From NCBI GenBank assembly GCA_025716815.1, contig JAIXMN010000043.1, positions 1-64,000 on the forward strand: DNA of 64,000 nt, in the 5' to 3' direction. The notes below the pieces were generated by a model. The model saw only the letters and a list, made by a program, of their open reading frames with translations. It ran no database searches and was not told the DNA's origin. Source of the DNA: Dichotomocladium elegans. Taxonomy: Eukaryota > Mucoromycota > Mucoromycetes > Mucorales > Lichtheimiaceae. The position numbers and the translations under genes are program-made. Positions 42,456 to 55,645 of this stretch are shown here, one piece after another. Position 1 is the stretch's first letter. Each line of letters starts with the position of its first letter.

Positions 42456-43418
42456 ATGCAGCAAACCACCAACAACAGTACTGTCATCTGCCTCGCCACG
42501 ATTGATTTTCGCTTGTCAATCTTCGGCCTAGGGATAAAGTTGATTGCAGAAGATCTACCGCAGCACTGGGAGATAAGAGCGGCCAAAGGATGCGTAAAAA
42601 ATACCCATAGCATGAAGCACTCTTCTTGGAAAGTTATCAAATACGTGTTCTCAAACCAGGTGTCCTACCTGCATGAGCCCCGGCAGTGTTTGTGATGCTG
42701 CAGACCACGAATGCTCACCTAAGGTAAAAATAAGAAATCAATATAAGAAAAATCTTTCTGCGCATGAGATTATGTACGAATTAGTTTCAGCAAACGATAG
42801 CCTGTTTCATCACAGCAAGAATGGAAAAAAAGAGGTTATCAAGGACATTGTCAATGCCTTGTACTTCACAACCAACTGACACTATTTTATCAGATATGGC
42901 GCAGAATAGAGGAGCAACATTGACACCTTGAGTAATAGGGATGGAATCGAAACGATGTGATCCCCTCCAATATCATTCAAACTGAGCTCACGTTTCAACC
43001 ATGGAATTGAACAGGGGAATGTGCAACTGGAATACTTTGACAGTGATGGCTTCTTTATGATCGAGCTAGGTCCGCAACTTGCGAAGTTATGTAGATGGAT
43101 TGGAAAAAAAAAAGAAAGGAAGGAAAAAAACAAAAAGCTTTGTGCAAATTGACATGATTGCCACCTCATTCAGTACGCCATAGATCGTATGTTCGATTAA
43201 TCAGACATTGGCACCTGTTTGCATCCATTTTAGCATCCTCACATTTAGAACCTATCCAACCCCTTGGTTCGCAGGCCGGTACTCCTCCAGAGAAAATAAA
43301 CTATTACCTATTCCGCCCTTTTGCATTGCTGGTAGGTATGATTATAGCCTTTGTTCTTATATTATGTATTAAAAGACATGTCTTCCCTGCAAACCTCGCA
43401 AAAAAGATGAAGAGCTAG
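42456..43418 (+). CDS. Possible multi-exon gene with C-terminal membrane segment
   Basis: Exon-like pieces read CDAADHECSPK up to a donor GTAAAAATAAG at about 42723, an open segment after acceptor TTTCAG at about 42791, FNHGIEQGNVQLEYFDSDGF (about 42990-43085), and a last segment PPEKINYYLFRPFALLVGMI then IAFVLILCIKRHVFPANLAK with stop at 43416-43418. The last segment predicts one transmembrane helix and a basic cytosolic tail. The phases of the joins were not fully resolved and no family is recognised. A membrane-anchored protein is the most that can be inferred. Confidence 0.3.
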
Positions 43419-43786
43419 TTGTCATTTCGTTGAAAAAGAGAATGAAATCGGAGGGAATGTATACTATCTCTTTGTAAGGCACACTGCAGGCTGAATTGAA
43501 TAGCCTTTGCCTCACCCAAACCAATCACTACATGCAGAACGGCTATAACAGCCCAAACCCATTTATTATAGGACATTGGTAGTGACTTTGGGTAAAGAAA
43601 AGAGAAACATCATTAAATATGAACATAACGCGGTTGCCGAATAGTCCCCCCCCAAACCGTTGATTGGGCTCCTCACTTATACTCCGGGATTTTTACCACT
43701 TTCCCTATTTAGGCAGATTTCCTTTTTTTTTCCTCTCTTTTTACTTTTCCTCTCTTCTATTAAGAAAATAAAACCAGCAACGAACA

Positions 43787-44999
43787 ATGTCATCCGTGTT
43801 GGATAAAGCTCTTGACGACGTGATTAAGGGCAATCGATCTCATAAACGACAAAGTGGAACTTCATCATCGAGAGGTCAGCGAAGTAGCGGTCCTTCCTTT
43901 GGTGGCATTCGTAAGCGTCCAGCCGCCAGCGGCAGCTCATCTAGGTTGGGTGGGACCTTTGTGAGAAGCGTGCAACTACGAGGTTCTAACAGCGGCTCGC
44001 GTGCAGTAAGTCCCTCCCTCCCCAGTATTCCCACCTTTCCTTACATCCCTACCTCCCTCTCTCGTGAAAAAAAACATCCGCCCTCATAAGGCAACCCGCA
44101 CGAACGTCAGCTAGACAAGATCTAATGATTATAACGCAACAATCTCAAAAGCCCAGGGGCAGTGTGAATCAACAATGGGCTCACGATTTGTTCGACGAAG
44201 AGGATACGGGTAACAATCGCACCGTATTGTCGCGACTTGGTTCCCGCGGAGGCCATGGCCAAATCCGATCTGGCGACGGCACTGAACTCGTGATCGAGAA
44301 CTTGCATTATAATGTCGTGGAAAAAGATCTCCAGGTAAAGGCAAAACACAGGGCGGGGGCGGCGGGCACCGTTTTTCATAATCTGATAGCATAAACTGTC
44401 AGGATCTTTTCGGGATGGTGGGACCCGTAGAAAAGGCCAGAATCACCTTCGATCGCTCCGGTCGGTCAACTGGTGTTGCCCGCATAAAGTTCACACGGAA
44501 CGCTGACGCTGAAAAGGCGATCGAAAAATACAATGGCGTTGAGCTTGATGGTTTGTTTCCTATCCGTATTTATTATCGGAATGTGTAGATTGGTTGACTC
44601 TGAAGGTGTTTTTTCAGGTCAGGCGATGCGTATAGAGATTGCAGCAGGCCGACGAAATGAACGTGGTGGCGACAGCAGAGGCCCTGCGTACGTTAAATGA
44701 TCGTGTCCTATGTCGATTTGCTTCTTACAAAATCTGCGTGCGATTGTCTTACACGCATCTTTCCAACGTTTCTTTTTTACAGCAGAACAGGCGGTGGAAG
44801 AGGACGACGTGGTGGCCGTGGCCGTGGAGGTGATAATTCACGAAAGATCCGAAGCGCAGAGGAACTGGATGATGAAATGGACTCCTATATGAAGACGAGC
44901 ACGGTAACATTGATATCAGTTTTGAGTGATAGTAATGAGAGACTGATTAGATGACATCCACAGGACACCGGCGCAACGGAGAGGATGATGCTCGATTAA
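43787..44999 (+). CDS. Aly/REF-family mRNA export adaptor (Yra1/Mlo3-like)
   Basis: Five or so exons. Exon 1 (43787-44005) gives SSVLDKALDDVIKGNRSHKR and a Gly/Ser/Arg-rich part. After an intron (donor GTAAGT) the next exon begins near 44091 (phase not fully resolved) and reads PARTSARQDLMIITQQSQKP to the RRM: TELVIENLHYNVVEKDLQ, intron, DLFGMVGPVEKARITFDRSG, RSTGVARIKFTRNADAEKAI, intron, GQAMRIEIAAGRRNERGGDS. A later exon has an RGG box (RTGGGRGRRGGRGRGG) and RKIRSAEELDDEMDSYMK, and the last exon ends DTGATERMMLD with TAA at 44997-44999. This order (N-box, RRM, RGG, C-box) is that of Aly/REF proteins, which bind spliced mRNA in the nucleus and recruit the Mex67/NXF1 exporter. Confidence 0.9.
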
Positions 45000-45186
45000 T
45001 CATATTTTGCGTGGAGTCCCGATTATAGCCCTATTCATTTGCAATCACCGTAGTGACAAACCCGTAAATAAAAACAAAACAAACAAAAAGACAGCATCCA
45101 TTACTTTTTGCATCAACGCCTGTATCCAGCAAGATTCATATGCAGTGGCTGTCTGTGACCAAGGAGACAAGGAGTCGGATGTATGT

Positions 45187-48100
45187 TTATTTGAATCCTT
45201 TTGCTTTAACTTTTGCCTTTTTCTTTTTCGGCTCCTGTTTTCGGCTCGAGAAAGCACCAGGGACAGGTTGACTGGCAATGGCCGAAAACAATGAGTCAGG
45301 GTCATGCGAGGTCACATCGGCAGTAGCGACAGCAGCAGCAGCGGCGGTGCCGGCAGCAGCAGCAGCAGCAGCTTCTTTGACGCTACAACTGAACGTGGCT
45401 GGTTCGAAGCGAAGTTTTTTATCTATACCCGCTTTGCTTGGCATTGCTTCTAGGCGCTTTGTCGATAGTTTTACGAGTTCTTTCTCATCATGATACGGGA
45501 AGTAGGACGTGTTCTTCGCTTGCGGTTCCCACTGTTCGCCCCAGGGAAAAGGAACGAATTCATTCTCGGGAAGTCCTGGTTCCCACTCAGTAGCCAAAAG
45601 TTTGGTTGCTGTAGAGAGGGACCCACCCAAAGAAATGCCTTGGAAATAGCGTAGTTTCTCGGCGCCCGCGGACGGTTCGGTATAAAAGGTGATCAGGCTT
45701 GGTTTTATTACCTGCTGTTCAAGATCGATGTTTTTAATACCTTAAACAAACTATGTGATTAATTATCTTCCCTTCTCTAAACTTCATCCGAGAAGCTGCG
45801 GTGCATAGATATATATATTTATATATATGCTTACCAACGCTACTGAATACTGAGGGGAATACATTTTGCCGAAAATCCCATCGCTCGGTTTCTATCCGAT
45901 AATTCGCTCGGGGTATCTTATCTAGTCCAACGTGCGGCAAGTTTTCCATGTTGCAACTGCGAAGCAGCTCTTGGCTGGTAGCACAATCAAGTTAATATTC
46001 GAATGCATAGAGAGGTGTGTCTCTTTCACTTACAGAGTTTCGGGAACATCTATTGGCCCCTTCTGCTCCAGTAACGCGCTGATCGATGGGATTGTCTTCG
46101 CAGCTACTCGTGGTGCCGCTTGTTCGCTCATTGCTGAAGTTTATGGTGATGAATACAAGGGGTACTCGATAGATGAATATCAACGCATTACCCTTTGCTA
46201 GCTTAAGGATCAGACGGACTCTATATGGTTCGGCACGTTGCTCTTTGAAAGCAGCATATTTTGATTCCCGTAGTCGTTCTAATGGAAAGCAGTCTTGTAG
46301 TGGACACATCTGCTGTTGCTCGATTTCACGCAACATTCCATCTCCTTCAACGAACGATTTCATATAAATACCACCATTCTGCAGCAGCCTTAGCCATAGC
46401 AACGCGCTATTCTTTTCAGCGGGTTCTCGTTGATCAAGGGAAGACGCTATAGTAGGTATCACCGAAAAGCCCAGCATTGGAATGGACTCTTCACTGCTGC
46501 TATCGTTTTTGACCTTCAGATAGTTTGTACTAATTAACGGCGATATATGCGTTTCTATCCTTGACTCTGTATGTTCGCTACGAGAAATGAGGACGTACTC
46601 CAAACAATGAGCATACAGACTGCACATTACCTCATATAGGAAATCTCAGATGGATACTTCATATTGAATATCGAGTTTGAGTTCGGATTCCATAGGAAGA
46701 TCCATACTAACGGATATGTTTATGCGTGCATCAGTACGACCCGTCGGTCCCTTCTCTCTCCCACCGCTAGACCCATTACAGACTCACTTGATGAGTCTGT
46801 TTGCTGAGCATGTCCGGCTGTTGGAGGCTGATCGTCCATCCAATGGCGTGTAGATATCAAGGGCCGTCTTGGCTCTCTGGTATCCATTAATAGTATTCTC
46901 TTTGACGTGATTACCCAATACAGGAAAGTCTTCCTCCGATAGAGATTAGTGACCGTTATGATAGGTTCTCTGGGAGACTTGATTTTATATAATAGATGGC
47001 ATAAAAAAACCTTCCAGGGCCGTTATTGTTAAGAGAAATCCTTGGTTCCCTCAAAAGAAAGCGAGGATAGGCGCACTATAGATACCTTGAAATTAATAGC
47101 AACAACATACTCAGCCGATGCGGCAATGAGGGTCGTGCCGTCTTGTCCAAAACATAAAGAATGCCATGATGAGGACGGCAATTTGAATTGTCTAGAAAAT
47201 AGTGTCTTCTTCAGAATACTCTATTCATGACGCGGAAACTTTTCGTACCTTCGGAACCTAGACACTTCAAAAAGAAGTATTTGACCATTGTCTCCAAGGA
47301 TCGAATATACAGATTCATCATATGGACTCAGGGAGATAGCTGCAACTCGGAAATCTGGAAGACTTGAATTGCGGCGGAAAGATACAAACCGATGAACTTG
47401 GTTCGTCGTGGCTATAAGATTGTCTGGGTCACCGGTTACATTAACGTGAAAAAGACTGGAAGTGTATTGTGTACGGACAGCTATGGCAACTGTAGACCAT
47501 GGATCACCGCTGGCGGAGCTGCCAAATCCTTCCAATGCAGATACTTGCAAAATAGGTTGTCCCATTTCAAACGTGTGAGTCGATAGTATGGAGCTAGACG
47601 GTATATCTGCCAAGACCAGTGTCTCAGCTTTATCTTGTGATGGTAGGCTCATGCTTGTGACCACGACACCTTTCCAGCAATAGTCAGTCTATCTATTATT
47701 CGGATATATAAATGAAGCTGCCTGTGGCAGTATTCTTCTTACAAAGTCTTGCTAAGTCCGTTTCAATAGGAAATACAATGACCAAAAGTTCACTTCCATG
47801 ATCATTATCCGTTGAGGTCTTGTGGATCGTCGCAAGAGCCAAGAGATTATGACGTTTCCTATTGTATGCGTTGTGCTTGGCTAAATTCGTTGAATCCAGC
47901 GATGCTACTTTCTCATTATCGATGATCTGGCGAGACCAATAGGATGATTAGGTTGCCTATCGTTGATAGATGTAAATAAAGACTACCGTATGATCCATTT
48001 TGATCTTGTTCCTTCGGCCATCAGGATACTGTCAAAAAAAAAGTCAGTTCCTCGAAATCCAAACTGCAGATATTCTACCAACTTACAGCCTGTAAGGCAC

Positions 48101-48353
48101 CACGATCGTCTTCGTCCATTGAGAATGGGCGAGGAGATCTTCCTTGATCTAAGAGCTGCTGATAAAGATTAGGAGGACGCCATGTCAAAAAAATTGCGAA
48201 AGAAGATCGAACTTTAGATTCAGTAATGTCGCATGATAATTGTGGGTAAAATGGAGGAGGATACAATGGAAAAAGGAGGCAGCTCTCGTTGGCGACATTG
48301 TGTGGCTTCTCTTCGGTCATGGGAATCGGAATGCAGTAATAGAATATGGTCAA
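45187..48353 (-). CDS. RRN6/TAF1C-like Pol I initiation factor subunit
   Basis: Many short exons on the minus strand. N-terminal part: WRPPNLYQQLLDQGRSPRPF then MDEDDRGALQ (about 48080-48353; more exons may lie upstream to 48620). Next come SILMAEGTRSKWIIR, NLLALATIHKTSTDNDHGSE, a propeller-like segment (WSTVAIAVRTQYTSSLFHVN; DFRVAAISLSPYDESVYSIL, 47221-47664) and SWHSLCFGQDGTTLIAASAE (about 47090-47190). The C-terminal helical part is in 45992-46627 (SALLWLRLLQNGGIYMKSFV), then LLATEWEPGLPENEFVPFPW and a lysine-rich end finishing AKGFK. WD40-like blades, then helices and a basic tail ending near GF fit RRN6/TAF1C, which with TBP recruits RNA polymerase I to rDNA promoters. The family call rests on pattern recognition only. 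It converges on the ALY gene, 187 bp away. Confidence 0.6.
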
Positions 48354-48620
48354 GAAGATCCTGTCGGAGAGAAGTTCATGTCACATATTTTTAAATGGGC
48401 GCAAGATAGTAGGCCAGGTTACACAGCAGAAAATTCAGTTCACCTCAAGGGAATAAAAGCAACAACGACGAATGCACCTGCCAGTGCACCTTCAGAGTCG
48501 GCGTGTGCTCCGTTGCCTGCATATATGGTACCTAACATGTATAAAACTGAGGCAAGCTTCAGGATCTCCATATGTAATACACAGAGAAAAACGACTCGCC
48601 TTGTTTTTCAAGGATAAATC

Positions 48621-49109
48621 CCCATATCCCAAAATCCTATAGTAAAAGACACTGGGGGTGGGGCGCGGTTGTTGCTGCTGTCGCCACGGTCGTCGAGGAT
48701 GTGTGGTTAATCCACAACAGTACCATCTTCTCTTTCATGGACTTCAGCTGTACGAACGTCTATGATCTTAATCTCGTTTTATTACCGAAACCTTATGGCC
48801 ACCGTTTCTATATCGAATAACTAGTCTGATCCGTACCCAATTGTCCCAGACCAGGGGAGATATGGCCATCCTTCCGCCGCTTCCGTGCATCCCATTCCGG
48901 CTGTTTCTCTGTGGCCCTCCCCGCAGGTCTCATTTTACAGTCATTGCTGTCCACCATCACCATCTCCTACCTTGATCGTCTGCCCTGCTATTGCCAGACA
49001 CCCATAATGCTCTTCGGAGGAAGTTAAAGTGTATAATTCTACACATTGAAATAACTGCGAACCAGCATCGTTTATTTATGCCCCACACACATACACGTGA
49101 GACATTGGC
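48621..49109. other. Intergenic, nothing recognised
   Basis: Between the RRN6-like gene and SGT2. A G-rich patch (GGGGGTGGGGCGCGG at about 48655) is present. No coding motif seen. Confidence 0.4.
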
Positions 49110-50617
49110 CTAACGATTGTTATTGTTACTGTTATTGTTGCTATTGTTCGCGCCTCCCATGAATTGACGTGCCCTGCAATCATCAATTTTAAGTTAACAC
49201 TGTCTTTTTATCTTCTCTGGGATCAATAGACTCACATGTTCATTAATTCGGGATTTTGCATCATCTCAGCAAGGCCACCTCCACCGCCGCCGCCCATCAT
49301 TCGCTGGGCCCTATCACAGATTGTCTATCCGTTAGCTCGCCGTCCTTTCCCACAGGAAGACAAGGGTTGACACTTACATTTCAGAGATGTTGGGATTATT
49401 CATAAGCTGGTCAAGCGCGCCTGATTGCATCATTTGCTGCGCCATGTTCATCAACGCTGGATTGTTCATCAAACTGCTAAGGTCGGGAAGACCTCCAGCA
49501 GAAGGGGCCGACCGACTAGGCACTGAACGGTCAACGCTTCCGACCTTGCTCTTGGCTGTCTGCAGCAACCGCTGAACAGTGGCATTTTCAGGATCCAGTT
49601 TGAGGCCATTCTCATACGCTTCCACAGCCTCATCGTACTTTTCCAAGGAGAAGTAAGCGTGGCTATCAAAAGAATCATATGTAAAGTGGTACTACTTTAA
49701 GCGCCAAGGTAGCCCAAAGCTTCTTCTGCACCTTACCCTAATCTGCTGTAACCTTTGCTGTACTTGGGATCCAACTCAATAGCCTTCTTGGCATCTTCCA
49801 GCGCCTTTTGGTGGTCACCTTGCTGACTATACGCAGCAGCACTACATCATGACACCAAAAAAAAAGAGAAGAAAACTCAGGATGTACTGTAGTTGTATGC
49901 ATATCTATAGTGCGTACCGGTTGCCGTAATAGACTGCCTGTGACGGGTTCAGGCTAATAGCCTCTGTGTACAGCTTGATAGCCTCTGGATAATTGCGCTC
50001 AGAAACCTTGCGATTTCCCGCTGCCTTGAGTTCCTCTGCCTTTTGCTTATCCTCCTCGGAAACCTCCTAATACAATCCGTTTTTTTCCCGTTTATCAGTG
50101 GATGTTGTGAGAGTTTCGATACGGCACCTAACTTACAGGTTCTATGACAAGAAGAAAACAATTCTAATTAGTACCGTTCCTTTCTTCATTAGAGTCGGAT
50201 GATACTTACTTGCATCGACAGATTGAGCAGCTGTGCTTGCACCAGAAGCCTAAAAAGATATCAGTCTAGATCAGACTCTCCTTTGCTTACAGGTACGATA
50301 GACTGAATGCGTACCTGGCCCTTTGTCTTGGCCTTTGTCTTAAGATAAATATCAAAGATATTTAATAGAGTCGCCGGCTTTGTGCTATAGGCTGCTTGCT
50401 GCGCAGGATCAGCAGGGTCGACGCCAAAGGCTTCGCCAATACATTGCATTGCAACTGAAGAGATGACTAAAATGAATTCGCTGGCAAAAAAAAACTTGTG
50501 GATAATAATACCATCAATACTGTCTGTGTCCTCCTGACTAATGCTTCCATCCTCGCAGGACTTCTTCAAAAACTCGAGAATCGAAAATACAAGTGCTTTC
50601 TTAGTGTCGGTGGCCAT
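49110..50617 (-). CDS. SGT2: SGT2/SGTA-like TPR co-chaperone
   Basis: ATG at complement 50617 gives MATDTKKALVFSILEFLKKS CEDGSISQED, then VAMQCIGEAFGVDPADPAQQ (N-terminal dimerisation domain). After introns come three TPRs (KAEELKAAGNRKVSERNYPE AIKLYTEAISLNP; AYSQQGDHQKALEDAKKAIE LDPKY; SLEKYDEAVEAYENGLKLDP ENATVQ), then an Asn/Met/Gln-rich C-terminus (LMNNPALMNMAQQMMQSGAL, GGGGGGGLAEMMQNPELMN) and an Asn-rich tail with stop at complement 49110-49112. SGT2 binds tail-anchored membrane proteins through this C-terminus and Hsp70/Hsp90 via its TPRs, and passes them to Get4-Get5 in the cytosol. Exon joins: about six introns of 50-100 bp. Start chosen because it matches the family start; an upstream in-frame Met at 50701 is less likely. 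Confidence 0.93.
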
Positions 50618-50818
50618 TGGTGTGAAAGGGAAAGTGCCAGAACAAAGACACCGCTGAGCCGAAAAACGGATAAACAATGAAGCCCCGAATCCTTTAGCCA
50701 ATAAGAGGCCAAGTTAACACTATCATACTCTTACGCCCAATCAAGTAACAAAATCGGGGAGTTCCCCGCAGCCATACGCACATACATAATGCTGATTCGA
50801 TAATCCTTCGTTCTCACT

Positions 50819-51118
50819 TTGTCTGTATTCCCCATCCATTCAATAGGCTCAACCCCTACTTCGGCAGGTCACGAATTGCCTTTCTCGGTCCCAAAATGTG
50901 ACGTTATAAATCCGTACATAACGCATGGTCTATTCGCCCCGCAAAACGAAGACTTGATGCAATTGCAGGAGAAGGAGAGAAGCGTAAATATCTGTTCTGC
51001 TGCCTCCGCGATTTTTGAGAGAATCAACTGTGGCAAAGCAGCGAGGAAAATATCTTCAAGTAACAAGCAGTATGGGAAGAATCCCGCACAGTATTTTTTA
51101 TTTCAAGCGGTGTGTTGA
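50819..51118 (+). CDS. Small hypothetical ORF between SGT2 and Doa10
   Basis: A 99-residue frame (PKCDVINPYITHGLFAPQNE; NICSAASAIFERINCGKAAR) on the opposite strand to its neighbours. Only this strand has a long frame in the 51-kb gap. I recognise no domain, signal peptide or membrane segment. It may be chance; the rest of 50702-51514 shows nothing else. Confidence 0.25.
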   Translation: MSVFPIHSIGSTPTSAGHELPFSVPKCDVINPYITHGLFAPQNEDLMQLQEKERSVNICSAASAIFERINCGKAARKISSSNKQYGKNPAQYFLFQAVC

Positions 51119-51514
51119 ACCAATTAATTGTCTAATGAATCTCTTAATCACCGCAAGCATAAAGGACTCCTCAGAGGACGAGCTTCTCTCCTGTGTATAA
51201 GCCTTTGACTTCCCTTTATAGCGCTTCTTGATGTCGCCTGACCTCATATAACTTCGCTTTGCTCCTGTCTTTAATTCGACCTGGATGGTGAGCTAAAGGG
51301 CATATTACTTGACTAGCGAGGTAATCCAATCAACCATTGTATAGTCATCTTTACGTCTTGATGCACTGACTTATCTTTTATGAGAATATATTGTTGAAAA
51401 AATACAGTACTGCGCATTCCAGTAAGGTAGCGAGAAAGGATTGCAATGATGGGTCAATAGATACAGATGAAGAAGATTACAGATAGGGGAGGCCGGGGAG
51501 GGGGGAAGGTCCCT

Positions 51515-54500
51515 TTAATGTTCGAAGTTGTGAAGGATCATCCCAGCCAGATAGTTATCGTCGCGGATGGTTTGTATCCAGCGGCAAACAACCTTTGTTC
51601 CTAGTCGGCAGAGCTGGACGCAGGCTAGGACAACGAGGACGCATGGGTAAATACTTTGTATCATTCGGATGCGGTAAGACGGGTCTCCGGTGCCTGAAAG
51701 AAAATAAATAAAATTGTGGGTTTCGATATTACAACAGAGAAGATATATATACAAACTCACCAGTGAGCTGAAGATTTGACAATATCGCAGCAAATACTAG
51801 CGGTATTAGAAGGGCAATTAAACCGGCAGAAACGATAGGCAAAACAAGCCGCATGGTGACAGCATATATATCAACGGCATGAATGTTTGCCTCAGTGATC
51901 TAAATGTAAAATGTCAAAATGGCTTGATAATTTGCGTAGCTAGCGACTTACTAAATTTACATGTCGTTGCCACCGGTTCCTGGGGATGACATTGATTATA
52001 CCGTGGATGATTGTCATGCATAAAAATCCTCGAACCCAAATCAGAGCAACGTCGATGCTTGGCGACTCCGTTCCGAAATCTTGCATCGGCAATACCAGGT
52101 ACATTTCCGCCACCGATCCTAGAAGAATCGGTAACAAAATGCCTAGTGCTGCACCCATGTATATCAATCTGCAAGTCTGTTTATTTTTTAAAAAAAATAT
52201 TAGCTAACATCATAGCTTTCCTTTTTGCTACCTTACCAGTACTATAGCTTGATACACCCTGAGACGAACATGAGTCAACCAATTCCCAATGTCTTTCGTC
52301 TGAATAAGGTCGTGACAGAGATTCGCGGTGGCAGTGATTGTGAGCCATGCAGCGTACAGCACTAAACCTCCTGCAAAGTACGAATAAACATCGTGTATCT
52401 CTGTGGCCACATGCAAAAAACTGTGGTATATCCATCGTCCAATTACAATTGGTAATGCAAGTGTCAGAGATAGTAGCAAGACCGAAAAAGACCATAACAT
52501 CAGGATAAAGAGGGCAATGCGTTGCTTGAACGAGGGAGGTAGATAGACAAGTTCGATTCGGCTCATATCATTAGGCTCTATGCTTGCAGGGTGACCTAGT
52601 TCGCGCTCGACAGGATCCAGAATTTGCATTGTTTCAGGATCTGCAGGGACCAGCATTCGTCTTCCTGGAATGTAAGGAATGTTATCAACTTTGGGTGCAA
52701 AGACTAATTGGCCGTTCCGTTGGAATGTAGCCTTGTTTGGCGTAAAGAGCGCCTCCCAGAATCTACCGTGCGAATACACGCCTTCTTCATTGTCGTATCG
52801 TCCGCCAAACATGTACGACGAGAGCCGTAGTTTGCGACAAAGAAATTTCTGCCATCGTACCATAATGACTTTGGCCATATTCTTAATTTTCAAATACTTA
52901 AGAGCATACGGGACTACAATGTGTACAACAAGGAAGTCGAATGGAATAGCAGAAGGAGGATGTCTTGATGACAAAGATGTATATACTATTAATGCGGTAT
53001 CCAAATTAAATGCCCTCCGAGGATATAGCCAAGCTTACCGCAAGTTCCATCGCAACGGTAATATGTCAAGATTTGGCATTTGAAGACACCGAATTGTTCC
53101 GCCCACGCCACAGACGATAATAAACGCATATAAAATACAACTAGAACCGAGATTCTGTAGCTGTGATAGGGTAGAACGTTCGACAATCTCTTTTATGGGA
53201 TGAAATTGTGGGTCGTTGGGGTCTCGAATGAACCACAGGACACCTGGCCGCACACATTCGCGGTACGTGGTGATGACCGCCGCAAATATGAACATGAACC
53301 CTGTGCCGAGGAACCAATGAATAAAAACAGACGCAAAAGGATGCATCTGTAGATGAGCAGCGCGAGTGCGGACTGTTGCACCAGGGAAAAGAGGCAGTGA
53401 TGAGACATCCAGAAGAATGCCACATGCGATTGGGAAAATCAGGAGCTCGATCGCAATAAACATGCCGACCTTAAGAATGATGCCTTGTTGGCGAAGGATA
53501 GGTCTAACCGACCTTCCAAAGCGACTATTGTGGGTGCTCAAGTGACGGTAGTACCATGAACCGAGAAGGATGAGGATAGCATACCCGACCAGGATACATA
53601 TAAATCGGCTAAATGCAGTTTGTCTCGCTGCGAGGCGACTAAAGTTGGATGATAAATATTTGACTGTAGGCTGCACCTGGTGTATAACGTGCGATGCTGA
53701 GCAGTATATATCAAACACACGTTGTTGCAGCGATCCGATAATTTTCCAAGTCATGGCTGCTTCATAAATCCTGTTAAATGAATGCCATGAACGGGAGGAT
53801 ATAATGTCAGTGATGCAGTCCTGGTCATTCCTGTCGCGGTGCTCAATCGATGGATCACTCATGTACGAAATGTGCAATTCCTTGATGAATGACCATATGT
53901 TGATGATGGACATCTGAACTAATCCGTCGAATACAAGGTCGGTGGCTTTTCGGATAGACTCAAGAAGGTTGAAAATTAGCTTGACTGGAGTGACCTAGAC
54001 ACTAGTTTTAGCAAGTTCCATCGTAGTCAGATACCGAGAATGAAAAGGCAGTTCATACAAGAATGAAAACGACACCGAGAATGTATGGGAGCCAGATGGC
54101 GGCAAAAAGGCACAGACTGATTAAGAGCATCACGAGAAACGAATTTTGTGCAAGAACCCATAAGTGTCCCCTCATTCCAAGGACTTCAAGGATTCCGTTA
54201 ATGTCGTCTTGGACATTGTTATCTTCTGGGTTATTTTCGATATTATTGTTATCATTATTATCGACTGCCGGGATTTGTGGGGCCACCGGATTGGCATGGT
54301 TTTGTATCACTTCCATATCTTCATCCATAGGTTCTTCGACAAGAACGCCTCGTCGTTGCTGCTCATGCTCATGCACATTGTCAAGAGGGTGGTCCAGGGG
54401 CCGAATAAATGGTGCATTCGGCGGTTGTCCTCGTACGAATGGAGGAGCCCCATCGCGTTCATCATCGTCAAGTTGCTGCTGTGTCACATCCTCGTTGGCG

Positions 54501-55645
54501 GGAAGGTGAACGCCGGCACGATTTCGACCAGGACCTTGCCAATCTTCTTCTGCGCCTAAAGGTTGAGCGATATGATGTTGCAGATCGGTTTGTGCGGTTC
54601 CTTCTATGCCTTCATTGTCTGAATCTTCAATAATGAGTCCCTCTTCGAGAATTTCGTTCTGTTCATCTAATTCTTCGTGCTCAATTTCGTTTGATATATT
54701 CTGCACAAGCCACTCCCGTAAAAAAAATGTAGCAATGACTATCACAACCGCAGCACAAGCAATGATCTGGCCATGTAAACAGTCGGACCAGAAGGTGCTA
54801 GAAGCGATAGCAGCACAATTAGTTTCTCTTTTGGCAGATACTTCGCCTCTAGCCGTACACACACCTTGTATTGATAACACCGAAGAATTGATAAATGCTC
54901 TGGTATTCTTGAGCGTTGGTTTGCAAGGACATAACATCGACTGGTGTAGATGCATTTTGCTGACTGCTTAGCTGTGCCGCTAGATAATCTCCACACCAGA
55001 AGATGAACCGCCAGTTCCACGAGGTCAGGTAAGGGATGAATATCATCCAATTACAAGTTACAAGTACTGCTCGGATAATTGTGCATATGGTAGAGATTGT
55101 TTTGCGATACATCTGGCCCGCAAGCATCAGAAACGGCAAATTACTGGGCATGTCGGGACGGTACACTATCATTAGTTACACACAAATATGATTCAGCGGA
55201 TCCTTTGTAGGTTTGATCTCTGAGTTTCCGTGCATGAAACAAACCTGGGGTGAACGAAAAAGGATGCTCACAGAGCTCGCAGTATCTATCCTCCAGAAAG
55301 AGACGAACATAGTAAGAGGGATGTGCATTTGCCCAAGAGTGATTTGCTTATGTTTTCCTTTTACAAACACGGAACCATTCCTTACTTTTTCCGACTATGC
55401 GATAACCATTCCGTCAAGCTGCATAAAAAACGAGGACGGAATCAGCAAAACACAGACACAGTGATTTTCGTCCCTCCTTTTCCCGGTCATTACCAGTCTT
55501 GATGGACATGGCGTATGCTACCTGAACACTTGCACGGGTGGAAAAGCGGGTGTTCAGGGGTCTCTCCACAACGGCACACTCTACAGATTTCTGAATCAGG
55601 AAAATGAAGGATTCGATTTTGAAGTTCCCAAAAAATAGTAAGCAT
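51515..55645 (-). CDS. SSM4: Doa10/MARCH6-type ER membrane E3 ubiquitin ligase
   Basis: Exon 1 (55494-55645, start [10 protein letters not shown]) gives the RING-CH start [32 protein letters not shown] small exon (55386-55418) gives [12 protein letters not shown] and the next [13 protein letters not shown], completing C4HC3. Then [20 protein letters not shown] and the TRAM-like first membrane pair. An acidic, Asn-rich loop (54053-54700) follows, then many membrane segments (53035-53913; 52228-53004, with [20 protein letters not shown]) and the conserved Doa10 C-terminal element [27 protein letters not shown]. Stop at 51515. Doa10/MARCH6 is a polytopic ER/nuclear-envelope ligase degrading misfolded and degron-bearing proteins (ERAD-C, sterol enzymes). 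Several 50-100 bp introns; two alternative upstream ATGs are in other frames. Confidence 0.93.

Noticed and set aside
45278..45493. Plus-strand 71-residue frame with an alanine run
   Set aside because: Antisense to the alanine-rich C-terminus of the RRN6-like gene.
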